From an uncultured Eubacteriales bacterium (GTDB lineage Bacteria > Bacillota > Clostridia > Christensenellales > Borkfalkiaceae): a stretch of DNA of 45,120 bases. The position numbers and the translations under genes were made by a program. Every line of letters begins with the position of its first letter. The stretch's first letter is position 1. The notes beneath the pieces were generated by a model. The model had not been told where the DNA came from, searched no databases, and saw only the letters and a program-made list of their open reading frames with translations. Location of the stretch: contig CATKEF010000083.1 in assembly GCA_949747905.1 (NCBI GenBank), forward strand, positions 1-45,120, read 5' to 3'. This document shows, piece after piece, positions 1 to 8,052 of the stretch.

Positions 1-16
1 CGCAAAATTCCATCGG

Positions 17-45
17 TTGCGCTATTTCAATTTTCGTGATATAAT
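17..45 (+). promoter_or_regulatory. Predicted sigma-A promoter of the first lipoprotein gene
   Basis: A perfect extended -10 (TGATATAAT, with TATAAT at 40-45) lies 17 nt after a weak -35 (TTGCGC, 17-22). Predicted transcription start is near 52, giving a leader of about 55 nt with a GGAGG site at 95-99. Confidence 0.65.
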
Positions 46-108
46 AACTGTACGATAAACGGTAATTTTAATATATGTATTAAAGGAAATATTTGGAGGC
101 ATAGCGAA

Positions 109-1254
109 GTGCAAGGCAACAATATAATGGCTCAAATAATTAAAAAACTATTCGTACTTACACTCATAGTGGTCGCAATTTTTAGCTTTGCTGCTTGTAG
201 TTCAAGAAATCTTTCGGCGAACCCAACAGCATATTATATCATATACAGTGGAACTAACAACGGTAATAGCAGAATAGAAGGCGTCGATATAGACGGTAAT
301 CCTACTATTTTAAAAGACATTAGTGCCACAAATATTTCTAAAAGTATGCTTGCGGGAGAACAATTTATTGCAGGTGGACATCGTGCAAACAATCACTTGA
401 TTATGCAACAAGACGGTAGCTTCGAAGAGTTTTATCTTTTAGATAATCCGCAGTATTCAGGGGTGTGGAACATTGCGCTTAACGGCGAGAATATTGTAGC
501 CGTTATGAACGGCAATATAGATTATGAAAAGAATGTATATCTTAACTTACTTGTCATACAAGACATAAACAAAAACTTATATTTAGAAAAGCAAATTGAA
601 ATAACACCAAACACATTATTTATAGATGGCGACACTTTGTATTTGTCGGGTTGTTTTTGGCGATACGATATAGACCCCGTATATTGTGGAGCTTCGGTTG
701 CTAAATATAATATTATAACGGGCGAATGGCAAGAAAAGCATTTTCAGTATAATGCAAATCAAGTAACAGCTACCGATTATATATACTCAACAAAATACGG
801 CAAGTATTTATATGCCGTTGTAAATGAAAGCCTTACGGACAAGAACTTATCCACTCGTCAAACCAAAGTAGATATAATCGACTGCGACACACTTGATATT
901 GTAGATACTATACATTTTAATAAGAATGTAAACGGAATTTGTTGTGTCGGCGAGAATATATATGTTGTCCTTGCTGATAAACTGTACAAATTGGACACAA
1001 CAACGCACGCTGTTGAAGAAGTATATTCGTTCCCGCAAGATACAAGCATTGCAAGTGTGCATACAAAGGATGAGCATATATACTTTAATTCAAGATATAT
1101 AACTGTCAGAAAAGATAAGCAAATGCGTAATGTGGGCTATATTATTGACTTTAACACTGCCGATAAAAGTGCAAGACAAACGCCTCTTATTACAGATGCT
1201 AAAAACACGGAAAGTATTGTTTTTTTTCCGCTATCAAAAAACGATTTAAAGTGA
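109..1254 (+). CDS. Predicted lipoprotein, probably beta-propeller-like, unknown function
   Basis: The 381-residue protein starts with a lipoprotein signal: basic IIKK, a hydrophobic stretch, and a lipobox FAAC with the lipidated Cys at about residue 30. It should be anchored on the outer face of the membrane. The rest has repeating beta-strand-like segments of 40-50 residues (for example GENIVAVMNG, GDTLYLSG, GENIYVVLADKLYKLD) resembling WD/YVTN-type propeller blades; this is inference from pattern only. I chose the GTG at 109 because GGAGG lies 9 nt upstream; an ATG at 127 would put that site 27 nt away. The gene is visibly richer in A/T and in ATA/TTA codons than the rest of the window, and is transcribed against its neighbours, so recent transfer is possible. 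I recognise no specific family. Confidence 0.75.
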   Translation: MQGNNIMAQIIKKLFVLTLIVVAIFSFAACSSRNLSANPTAYYIIYSGTNNGNSRIEGVDIDGNPTILKDISATNISKSMLAGEQFIAGGHRANNHLIMQQDGSFEEFYLLDNPQYSGVWNIALNGENIVAVMNGNIDYEKNVYLNLLVIQDINKNLYLEKQIEITPNTLFIDGDTLYLSGCFWRYDIDPVYCGASVAKYNIITGEWQEKHFQYNANQVTATDYIYSTKYGKYLYAVVNESLTDKNLSTRQTKVDIIDCDTLDIVDTIHFNKNVNGICCVGENIYVVLADKLYKLDTTTHAVEEVYSFPQDTSIASVHTKDEHIYFNSRYITVRKDKQMRNVGYIIDFNTADKSARQTPLITDAKNTESIVFFPLSKNDLK

Positions 1255-1320
1255 AGCATTATGTAGTGCCTATAAGCTAATTATAAATTTCAATTTATCT
1301 TTCTAAAAGGTTTGTAGTAA

Positions 1321-1352
1321 AAAGCTCTCGAACAAATTGTTCGAGAGCTTTT
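1321..1352. terminator. Bidirectional intrinsic terminator
   Basis: A 14-bp perfect stem (AAAGCTCTCGAACA and its complement) with a 3-nt loop. It is followed by T residues on the plus strand and by a T tract on the minus strand. It sits between two convergent genes, so it can end both the lipoprotein transcript and the pepP-efp operon. Confidence 0.9.
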
Positions 1353-1397
1353 GTCCTCGCTTGAAAGTATAACTCTTAAAAATTTAGAATTTAATTC

Positions 1398-1940
1398 CTA
1401 TGAGAAGTGCGCTTTTGCACGGCTTTTTTTATGCTTGCTTTCTTTGACGTATTTTTTCATCTCGATTAAAGTATATTTCTCTCCCTTCTCTTTGAGTAAT
1501 TCGAGAAAATATTTCAATTTTTCATAGGTCTTGGGATGCATGCGAGACTTGTCCGTCCGGCTTTCAAGATAAATCAAAGGATTTGCGTCGGTATAATTTT
1601 TCCCGGCATAAACCTTACCTGCCGCTATCCTGTCGCATACCATTTCGGCAAGATAGCAAGGCGGCATTTCCACGGGTTCGGTGTCAAACCAATATTCGTA
1701 ATGATGTTTATTCCTGCCCTTATGATGAAGCCAAGCCGCCGAATAACCGAAAAGCTCTCTTTCCTTCGCCTGAGGACTGCGGTTGCCCTGATAATATTCA
1801 GCCCCCGCAAAAAACTCCGATGGACTGAATTTGGATAAATCGTGAAATATGCCTTGTTTTATCAGTCCGCACCTGAAACAGAGTTTTTTCACGATACGAC
1901 GGTGACGGGTCACCGTATTGAGATGTTTGAAAAAATGCAT
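1398..1940 (-). CDS. DUF5662 family protein
   Basis: A 180-residue soluble protein rich in His and Tyr: HDLSKFSPSEF near residue 33, then WLHHKGRNKHHYEYW near residue 70, then YLAEMVCDRIAAG. These match my memory of the DUF5662 family (sometimes misnamed catalase), often near HD-type enzymes; the His/Asp pattern suggests a metal site, but no function is established. It is the last gene of the efp operon. Its ATG overlaps the stop of the upstream MBL hydrolase in a TAATG junction, implying coupled translation. The tail is Lys-rich (KESKHKKSRAKAH). The transcript then runs into the terminator at 1321-1352. Confidence 0.65.
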   Translation of the reverse strand: MHFFKHLNTVTRHRRIVKKLCFRCGLIKQGIFHDLSKFSPSEFFAGAEYYQGNRSPQAKERELFGYSAAWLHHKGRNKHHYEYWFDTEPVEMPPCYLAEMVCDRIAAGKVYAGKNYTDANPLIYLESRTDKSRMHPKTYEKLKYFLELLKEKGEKYTLIEMKKYVKESKHKKSRAKAHFS

Positions 1941-2773
1941 TATATTTCAATCTCCATTCCGTCATAAGCCGCCGAAACTCCGAATTCACGTTCGATTCGG
2001 GCAATATGCTCGTGAGTGGGATTACAATTATGGGAAAAATGCGTGATTATTATTTTAGTATTACTGTCGATAATTCCGTATTGTTCGAGTTTCTCTTTCA
2101 TAAGCAAATTATCGTAAATGCTCATATGCCTGCAACTCTCGGGCTTTAAAGTATCGCCGAAAGTGCAGTCAAAAGCGACAAGCTGCGCTTTCGCTCCGTT
2201 ATTTTTAAGTACTTCAAGCGAATTTTCTTTGATTTTTCCCGTATCGTAAAAGTGTATATAACCCTTTCCGTCGCGCTCTATATAGTAAAGAAAACATTCT
2301 TCCGTAGCCGAATGCTCGGCGGCGAACGGTATTATTTTGTAATATCCCGCATAATAAACCGTACCTGTTTTTATTTCATGCAGATTTATTCCGATTGCGA
2401 CATCGGCTTTCATTTCCCTTGCAGTACACTCTCCGAAAACTTTCATCACCTCGCCATTCCCGAAAATATCGAGTGACGGCACGCAGAGTTTTGCATACTT
2501 GTACCCGCGCAGAATAAAATCGTGCGCATAAAAATGGTCCATATGCGAATGCGTAGCAAAAATATATTTGATTTTCCCCGGTTCGGCGCCATGCCTCAAA
2601 CAATTGGCAAAAGCGTCGGGCGGAAAATCCACAGAAAGTTCGCCGTCGATAAGCACTTGCGAACGCGTACGCTTTTCGCCCTCTCCCGCCCGTATTTTTT
2701 TGCATATGTCGCAGTCGCAGAACATTGCGGGAACGCCCTCGGCGGCGCCTGTACCCAAAAATTTTATTTTCAT
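1940..2773 (-). CDS. PhnP-like MBL-fold metallohydrolase
   Basis: A metallo-beta-lactamase-fold enzyme of about 277 residues. It begins MKIKFLGTGAAEGVP, then has a Cys cluster CDCDICKKIR like the zinc-binding loop of PhnP, and the metal motif THSHMDHF; further ligands are probably in AAEHSA and in IITHFSHNC near the end. PhnP cleaves phosphoribosyl 1,2-cyclic phosphate, but no phn genes are nearby, so the substrate is unknown. I chose ATG 2773 over a TTG at 2779 because it gives the usual family start. It lies between dtd and the DUF5662 gene in a minus-strand operon. The 48-nt gap to dtd has a weak inverted repeat (cagggcgt/acaccctg) without a T tract. Confidence 0.75.
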   Translation of the reverse strand: MKIKFLGTGAAEGVPAMFCDCDICKKIRAGEGEKRTRSQVLIDGELSVDFPPDAFANCLRHGAEPGKIKYIFATHSHMDHFYAHDFILRGYKYAKLCVPSLDIFGNGEVMKVFGECTAREMKADVAIGINLHEIKTGTVYYAGYYKIIPFAAEHSATEECFLYYIERDGKGYIHFYDTGKIKENSLEVLKNNGAKAQLVAFDCTFGDTLKPESCRHMSIYDNLLMKEKLEQYGIIDSNTKIIITHFSHNCNPTHEHIARIEREFGVSAAYDGMEIEI

Positions 2774-2821
2774 AATCAATAGCCGAACAGGGCGTCCGCT
2801 TAAACGAGAACACCCTGCAAT

Positions 2822-3259
2822 TTATAAATCGTACAAAATTGTTACCGGTCCGTCATTGAACTGCTCGATTTTCATATCGGCGCCGAAAACACCCGTTTTG
2901 ACAAGAATACCGTATCCGCGAAGTTGCTCGGCGGTATATTCGTAGAGCCCCTTCGCTTTTTCGGGTTTTTCGGCATTCGAAAAACTCGGTCGGTTTCCGT
3001 GCGAACAGTCGCCGAGCAAAGTAAACTGCGAAACGAGAAGTATTTCGCCGCCGACGTCTTTGACGGATAAGTTCATTTTTCCCGCGTCGTCTTCAAAAAT
3101 ACGCAAAGCCGAAACTTTTTTCGCGAGAATCTCAGCTTGCTTTTGCGTATCTCCGATTTTAATGCCGAGAAATACGGCAAGCCCGAACGGTATTTCCGAA
3201 ATAAGTTTGCCGTCAACGGAGAGCGCGGTACGCCCGACCCGCTGAATGACCGCTTTCAT
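2822..3259 (-). CDS. dtd: D-aminoacyl-tRNA deacylase
   Basis: Full-length Dtd of 145 residues. It removes D-amino acids (and Gly from tRNA-Ala) mischarged on tRNAs. It has the family start MKAVIQRV, the active-site motif VSQFTLLGD, and the Gly-cisPro motif in the C-terminal NDGPVT, which reaches into the partner's active site in the dimer. Its ATG overlaps the efp stop (TAATG), so it is translationally coupled to EF-P: a translation quality factor next to a translation elongation factor. Confidence 0.95.
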   Translation of the reverse strand: MKAVIQRVGRTALSVDGKLISEIPFGLAVFLGIKIGDTQKQAEILAKKVSALRIFEDDAGKMNLSVKDVGGEILLVSQFTLLGDCSHGNRPSFSNAEKPEKAKGLYEYTAEQLRGYGILVKTGVFGADMKIEQFNDGPVTILYDL

Positions 3260-3834
3260 TATTTGCCTACACGCGACATATACTCGCCCGTGCGGGTATC
3301 TATACGTATAATTTCGCCCTCTTCAACGAACATAGGCACCTGTACCGTTGCTCCCGTCTCAACAACCGCATTTTTCATTGCGTTGGTTGCGGTATTACCC
3401 TTGACGCCGGGTTCGCATTCGGTTATTTTGAGTTCGACGAAGTTCTCGGGCTCGACTGAGAATGCGGAACCGTTCAAAGATTTAACGGTTACCATATCGT
3501 TCTCTTTGATGTATTTGAGCGCTTCCTCAACCTGACTGAGGTTGAGAGTAATCATATCGAACGTATCGGGGTCCATGAAATAATAGAATTCCCCGTCCGT
3601 ATACGAATAAGTCATCTTTTTCGTTTCTACCTGCGCCGTCTCAAGCTTTGCCGTAGGGTTGAAAGTGATGTCCGAAAGCACCTGACCCGTAACTACGTTT
3701 TTAAGAGTAGTTCTTACGAAAGCCGCGCCTTTACCCGGTTTAACGTGCTGAAATTCCGTTACGGTGTACACACCCTTGCCGTTATACTCGAAAGTAGTGC
3801 CCTTTCTGATGTCGCCTGCTAAAATGGATGCCAT
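3259..3834 (-). CDS. efp: Translation elongation factor P
   Basis: EF-P of 191 residues with its three beta-barrel domains. The tip of domain I reads [10 protein letters not shown], with the Lys that in many bacteria is modified or contacts the P-site tRNA; no modifying enzyme (EpmA/EpmB type) is seen here. The C-terminal signature is near [20 protein letters not shown] rescues ribosomes stalled at polyproline. It follows pepP, a common Firmicutes pairing, with 36 nt between them, and overlaps dtd downstream. A good GGAG site (ctcctt on the plus strand, near 3842-3847) precedes the ATG. Confidence 0.97.
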   Translation of the reverse strand: MASILAGDIRKGTTFEYNGKGVYTVTEFQHVKPGKGAAFVRTTLKNVVTGQVLSDITFNPTAKLETAQVETKKMTYSYTDGEFYYFMDPDTFDMITLNLSQVEEALKYIKENDMVTVKSLNGSAFSVEPENFVELKITECEPGVKGNTATNAMKNAVVETGATVQVPMFVEEGEIIRIDTRTGEYMSRVGK

Positions 3835-3870
3835 AAATTTATCTCCTTGAAGTTTTACCTTAATTAAGCG

Positions 3871-4920
3871 TTATAAAATAATCAAATTTTTATCGGAATC
3901 GGTCAGACTTATGACTTTACCGTCTTTCAACATAACGGTGTCTTCTATTCTTATTCCGAAATCCCCTTCGAAATATACTCCCGGTTCGTCCGAAAAAACC
4001 ATTCCGTTTATCAGGATATCTTCGCTCTTCGGTGAAAGTCTTGGGAATTCGTGAATATTTATACCTATTCCGTGACCCAGCGAATGAGTAAAATATTCTG
4101 CAAGATTATATTTTTCGAGTTCTCCGCGCGCAATTGCGTCCGCGTCGCGCCCCGTCATGCCGTCGGCTATTTTTTCTTTTGCCAACATATGCGAGCTCAA
4201 AACGCGCGCGTAAGTTTCTTTGAATCTTCCGTGTTTACCATCGTCGCCGAAAAGAAAGGTGCGCGTACAGTCCGAACAGTATCCGCCGACTTTGCAGCCG
4301 AAATCGATTAACACAATGTCGCCGAAACAGAGCTTGCGCAAACTTGTTTCATGGTGCGGAATACTGGAATTCGCCCCGAATGCGACAATGGTATCGAAAC
4401 TTGTCCCGCTTGCTCCGGCTTGTCTCATAAGGTATTCGAGCTCGGCGGCGACTTCGTTTTCGCTCATTCCTTCCCTGATTTTCGGAAGCAGAGCCACAAA
4501 CGCGCGGTCGGCAATTTCGCACGCTTTTTTTATAAATTCCGTCTCGTACGGTTGTTTAACCGACATCGCTTTTGTGAAAGCGGGCTCGCTGTCTACGACT
4601 TCTATACCTGTATCCGCAAGTTTTTTATAAAAAGGAAAAGTTGTTGACGAAAGCGGAACGGCAACCTGCTTATATTTTGCGAAAAGTTTTTCGACAGGAC
4701 CTTTAAAAAGTCCGACTTTTATGCCGCTGCCGTCGAGAACCGTTTTCGCTCTCTCAAGATAACGCGGGTCGGTATAAAAAACGGTGCCTTCGCTATCGCT
4801 CAACACGTAACCGAACGATGTGGAAACTCCCGTAAGATACTGTCTTAAATCCTGTCTCTCAGTCAGAACCGCCTCGGCACCCGTCATTTCGAATATTTTC
4901 TCTGCGTTTGTGTTTGCCAT
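3871..4920 (-). CDS. pepP: M24-family Xaa-Pro aminopeptidase
   Basis: A 349-residue creatinase/prolidase-fold peptidase. The N-terminal third is the creatinase-like domain, the rest the pita-bread catalytic domain. The five metal ligands are visible in order: Asp in LIDFGCK, Asp in SDCTRT, His in HSLGHGIG, Glu in SDEPGVY and Glu in GIRIEDT. It should cleave N-terminal residues ahead of Pro in cytosolic peptides. It is the first gene of the operon with efp, has a strong promoter just upstream, and a GGAAGG site 6 nt before its ATG. The symbol pepP is by family; pepQ-type specificity cannot be excluded. Confidence 0.9.
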   Translation of the reverse strand: MANTNAEKIFEMTGAEAVLTERQDLRQYLTGVSTSFGYVLSDSEGTVFYTDPRYLERAKTVLDGSGIKVGLFKGPVEKLFAKYKQVAVPLSSTTFPFYKKLADTGIEVVDSEPAFTKAMSVKQPYETEFIKKACEIADRAFVALLPKIREGMSENEVAAELEYLMRQAGASGTSFDTIVAFGANSSIPHHETSLRKLCFGDIVLIDFGCKVGGYCSDCTRTFLFGDDGKHGRFKETYARVLSSHMLAKEKIADGMTGRDADAIARGELEKYNLAEYFTHSLGHGIGINIHEFPRLSPKSEDILINGMVFSDEPGVYFEGDFGIRIEDTVMLKDGKVISLTDSDKNLIIL

Positions 4921-4938
4921 TTTCTGCCTTCCGTAAAT

Positions 4939-4967
4939 ATTTTAGCAAAAACTTTTTTATATGTCAA
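4939..4967 (-). promoter_or_regulatory. Predicted promoter of the pepP-efp-dtd operon
   Basis: On the minus strand, -35 TTGACA (4967-4962), a 17-nt spacer, and an extended -10 TGCTAAAAT (box 4944-4939). It overlaps the last codons of the DNase IV-like gene, which ends at 4957. Confidence 0.85.
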
Positions 4968-5808
4968 CAGTATTGTAAATCTGTTTCATCGCCGCGGCGT
5001 CCTCCACCTGGGTGCCTGCAGATTCGCTGACGATGTAAGGTTCCAGTTTAAGTTTTTTAAGCGCAGACGCAAGCGGTGCGAATTCTGGCCCGTAAATATC
5101 GTCCTTAAAAGTAAGATGTTTTATTTCGCCTTTACCGCCGTACATTATTTTGGAAAAATGTACGTGAAAATTTCTTGCTCTTTCATAGCCGAGTTCCGCT
5201 ATCATATATTCGAGCCTGTCCGAATAATCTTTTTCCGTTTTGAGACTGCCCTGCTCTCTGGCGTTTATATGCCCGAAGTCGATTGCCGGAACAAAGCATT
5301 TGTCTATTTTACAGAAACGGATGACCTCTTCCAACGTGCCTATCTGTGCAAGTTTTCCCATAGTTTCGGGACAGAACTTCATGTTTTCGTATCCGTTAAG
5401 ATAGATATAATCGCAAAGAATTTTAAGTCTTTCTTCCGTGAGCGCAACAGCTTCTTCACGGGTAACTTTGCCCTGCGCGGCAGGATGAAAAACTATTCTG
5501 TTCCCCTGCATCAGTTTAACGTATTTCGCGCTGTCGAGAACGTAACCGAACGACTTCTGCGCCGCTTCGTCTGCAGGGTTCGCAAAGTTAATGAAGTAAG
5601 GAGCATGAACACTGATTTCAACTCCGACAGAGGCAAAAGCGTCCCCTATACTTACAGCCTTGCCCTCCGACATATTCACCCCTCTTCCAAAAGAGTACTC
5701 GTAACAGTCAAGACCTTTTTGTCTGCAATATTCCGCCGCCTGTTCGGTATGCTTGTATCCTTCGGCATAAAACGATTCGCCGTTTCCGCTCGGGCCGAAT
5801 TTAATCAC
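4957..5808 (-). CDS. Endonuclease IV (Nfo)-like TIM-barrel protein
   Basis: A TIM-barrel protein of 283 residues of the AP-endonuclease-2 superfamily. It begins V/M-IKFGPSGNGESFY, as in clostridial DNase IV-like proteins. Likely metal ligands are seen in order: His in VHAPYF, His in VFHPAAQG, Glu in CPETMGK, Asp and His in AIDFGHIN, His in FHVHFS and Glu in VSESAG. It probably cuts DNA at abasic sites, though the motifs differ somewhat from E. coli Nfo and a sugar-isomerase-like role is possible. I chose GTG 5808 because a GGAAGGTGA site lies 6 nt upstream and the protein then starts at the family N-terminus; ATG 5826 and an earlier ATG have no such support. The start overlaps the ribF stop by 8 nt. 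Confidence 0.8.
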   Translation of the reverse strand: MIKFGPSGNGESFYAEGYKHTEQAAEYCRQKGLDCYEYSFGRGVNMSEGKAVSIGDAFASVGVEISVHAPYFINFANPADEAAQKSFGYVLDSAKYVKLMQGNRIVFHPAAQGKVTREEAVALTEERLKILCDYIYLNGYENMKFCPETMGKLAQIGTLEEVIRFCKIDKCFVPAIDFGHINAREQGSLKTEKDYSDRLEYMIAELGYERARNFHVHFSKIMYGGKGEIKHLTFKDDIYGPEFAPLASALKKLKLEPYIVSESAGTQVEDAAAMKQIYNTVDI

Positions 5809-7210
5809 CGTTTTCACCTTCCGCATTATCCGCCGATACGGTATCACTCTCTTTTGGTTCTTCCTCTTCTACGATTTCCGTCAAGGTAGCGCCGTCCGTC
5901 TCTTCGGCATTGAAAGCCGCTTCGTCCCGATTTTCTTCGCTCTCCGGAGTCTCATCGGTTTCCGCGGCAGCTTCCACCAAAGTTTCGGATACACATGAAA
6001 ACTCCTCATCTATGTCGCCTTCGTAATCGTCATAGAAACCGTCGTAATCGCCGCCCTCTTCCGCGAGATTCTCCGTCCGTTCCTCATCCTGTAAACTTTC
6101 CGTAATTTCGAAAGACGTTTCAGTCTCCTGAAGCGCCGAAGTTTCTTCCTCAGCTTCCATAGCAGGTTCCGCGGATACTTCACAAGACTGAATTCCAGTC
6201 TCTGTATCCCCGATGTTTTCCGCAGTCTGTTCGCTCTCAGGCTCTGCCGCAACGGCAAGCTCTTCGAAAACTGCTTTTTCCGTCTCGATATTATTCTTTT
6301 CTACCGCGACCGTACTTTCCGTTTTTATAAACGCCAAATCGCTTTCAAGCTGCGCTTTAAGCGCTTCTCCGTCGGAAAAGGTTCGAATATCTCTGATATA
6401 CGCTACAAATTCAACGCATACCGTAGAACCGTACAAATCGCCGTCGAAACCGTCAAGATAAACTTCCAGCAAAGGCGATTCTTCTCCGAAAGTAGGTCGC
6501 GCGCCGTAATTGGCTAGACCGTAATAGGTTTTATCTCCCAAAGTACATTTGACCGAATAAACGCCGTATTTAACTTCGAACTTGTTTTCGGGATAATTAA
6601 TGTTCAACGTGGGGAAACCGAGCTGTTGTCCGCCTCTGCCTACGCCCTGAACCACCGTTCCTTTAACGGAAAAATATCTGCCGAGCAGTTCTTCGGCGCG
6701 CGTCACGTCTCCTTCTTCAAGACATTTCTTGACAAGAGTAGTGCTTATTTTATCCGCTCCGCACATTACGTCCTTTACCGGCATATACCAAACGCCGTTC
6801 TCTTCGTCCTCGGCATAATTTTTAAGTGTGGACGATTTACCCTTTGCACCCTCGCCGAAACGGAAGTCTTTCCCGCTCATATATGCTTTTACGTTGATTT
6901 TATCCTCTATGCAATGTAAAAAATCAAGCGGTTTGGTTTTTTTGAACCCCTCGTCGTAATTTATTCTGAGAACGAATTTTACGTTATACTGTTCGAGAAC
7001 AGCCAGCTTTTCTTCGAAAGTAAAAACCTGTCTACCGCCTTTCCCTTCGGAAAAAAGCATAACACCCAAATCGAGTCCGTTGATTTTTGCCTGCAATTTA
7101 GCTTTTTTAAGAAGCTCCGCATGTCCCGTATGGACAGCGTCGAAACATCCGAGAACTATCAAACAGGGAAATTCGTACTCGTCTTCGTTATACCTGATTA
7201 TTTCTAACAT
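5801..7210 (-). CDS. ribF: Bifunctional riboflavin kinase/FAD synthetase with long acidic C-terminal tail
   Basis: RibF makes FMN and then FAD. The nucleotidyltransferase half (residues 1-165) has GCFDAVHTGH and MSGKDFRFGEGAKG; the riboflavin kinase half (about 180-297) has GRGGQQLGFPTLN and PTFG. The core ends near residue 300, the usual family length. After it comes an unusual tail of about 170 residues (DNA 5801-6313), dominated by Glu, Asp, Ser, Thr and Ala with almost no Lys or Arg, and no recognisable fold. The frame stays open and codon use looks like the rest, so it appears to be truly translated. It overlaps truB by 7 nt upstream and the DNase IV-like gene by 8 nt downstream. Confidence 0.93.
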   Translation of the reverse strand: MLEIIRYNEDEYEFPCLIVLGCFDAVHTGHAELLKKAKLQAKINGLDLGVMLFSEGKGGRQVFTFEEKLAVLEQYNVKFVLRINYDEGFKKTKPLDFLHCIEDKINVKAYMSGKDFRFGEGAKGKSSTLKNYAEDEENGVWYMPVKDVMCGADKISTTLVKKCLEEGDVTRAEELLGRYFSVKGTVVQGVGRGGQQLGFPTLNINYPENKFEVKYGVYSVKCTLGDKTYYGLANYGARPTFGEESPLLEVYLDGFDGDLYGSTVCVEFVAYIRDIRTFSDGEALKAQLESDLAFIKTESTVAVEKNNIETEKAVFEELAVAAEPESEQTAENIGDTETGIQSCEVSAEPAMEAEEETSALQETETSFEITESLQDEERTENLAEEGGDYDGFYDDYEGDIDEEFSCVSETLVEAAAETDETPESEENRDEAAFNAEETDGATLTEIVEEEEPKESDTVSADNAEGENGD

Positions 7211-8052
7211 AATTTCGTCCTCACCTTAATGTAAGATTTTCCGACTTCCGCAAGCCCGTAAAACGAGCCTTCGGGCGTGAATATTTTATATGTACCGTCA
7301 GCAAGAGAGCACTCTGCCGAAAGACCGTTGAACAACTTTTTAGCAGTCTTTACATCGGGAGTGTAACTGCCGAAAGGCAACACCGTTTCCGTAGGAATAA
7401 GAAAGTCTTTTATATTTTCCGCAGTCAGACGGTCTGTTTCAACCGCCGTATCGACGGAAAATATTCCGCTTTTCGTTCTTACAAGCGAACTCATTATCGC
7501 AACCGTGTTCAGTCTTTTCGCCAAATCACGCGCAATTGAACGAATGTATGTGCCGCCGCCGCATTCTATCTCGAATGCAAAACCGGTATCGGAACACTTT
7601 TTTATCAATTTTACAGAATATATGTTGACTTTCTTCGGAGGCAATTCGAATTCAACCCCCGCGCGCGCCAATTCATAACCGCGTTTACCGGAAATATTTT
7701 TTGCACTGTACTTCGGCGGAATCTGATTTATTTCTCCGACGAATTCGCCGAGAACTGATAAAATTTCATCCTCCGATGGTATACGCCCGAACCTTTCGGT
7801 CATATTTCCCGTAACGTCCAGCGTGTCGCTGTCGATACCGAAATCGAAAACGGCGACATAAGTTTTGCGCTTATCCAAAAAATAATCGAAAAGCCGCGCA
7901 GCGTTGCCTACCGCAACAGGCAACACTCCCGTAGCCAAAGGGTCCAAAGTTCCCATATGACCGCACGGAGTATTGAGTAGCTTTTTTATCCTGCCGACTT
8001 CACGGGCGGAGCTTACTCCGCAGGCTTTGTTTACGTTGATAAATCCCGTCAT
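7204..8052 (-). CDS. truB: tRNA pseudouridine-55 synthase
   Basis: TruB converts U55 of the T-loop of tRNAs to pseudouridine. The protein of 282 residues starts MTGFINVNKACGVSS and carries the catalytic motif GHMGTLDPLATGVL, with Asp as nucleophile; later come KRKTYVA and the IRSIARDL motif. The ATG at 8052 overlaps the stop of nrnA as ATGA, and longer upstream starts would run into nrnA, so I chose it. The stop overlaps the ribF ATG (ATGTTAG). The order nrnA-truB-ribF is standard in Clostridia. Confidence 0.95.
   Translation of the reverse strand: MTGFINVNKACGVSSAREVGRIKKLLNTPCGHMGTLDPLATGVLPVAVGNAARLFDYFLDKRKTYVAVFDFGIDSDTLDVTGNMTERFGRIPSEDEILSVLGEFVGEINQIPPKYSAKNISGKRGYELARAGVEFELPPKKVNIYSVKLIKKCSDTGFAFEIECGGGTYIRSIARDLAKRLNTVAIMSSLVRTKSGIFSVDTAVETDRLTAENIKDFLIPTETVLPFGSYTPDVKTAKKLFNGLSAECSLADGTYKIFTPEGSFYGLAEVGKSYIKVRTKLC

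Noticed and set aside
2780..2821. Terminator between dtd and the MBL hydrolase gene
   Set aside because: The 8-bp repeat has a mismatch or G-U pair and no T tract on either strand.
4945..4960. Terminator at the AAAAAACTTTTT-like sequence after the DNase IV-like gene
   Set aside because: No G/C stem; it is the spacer of a consensus promoter.
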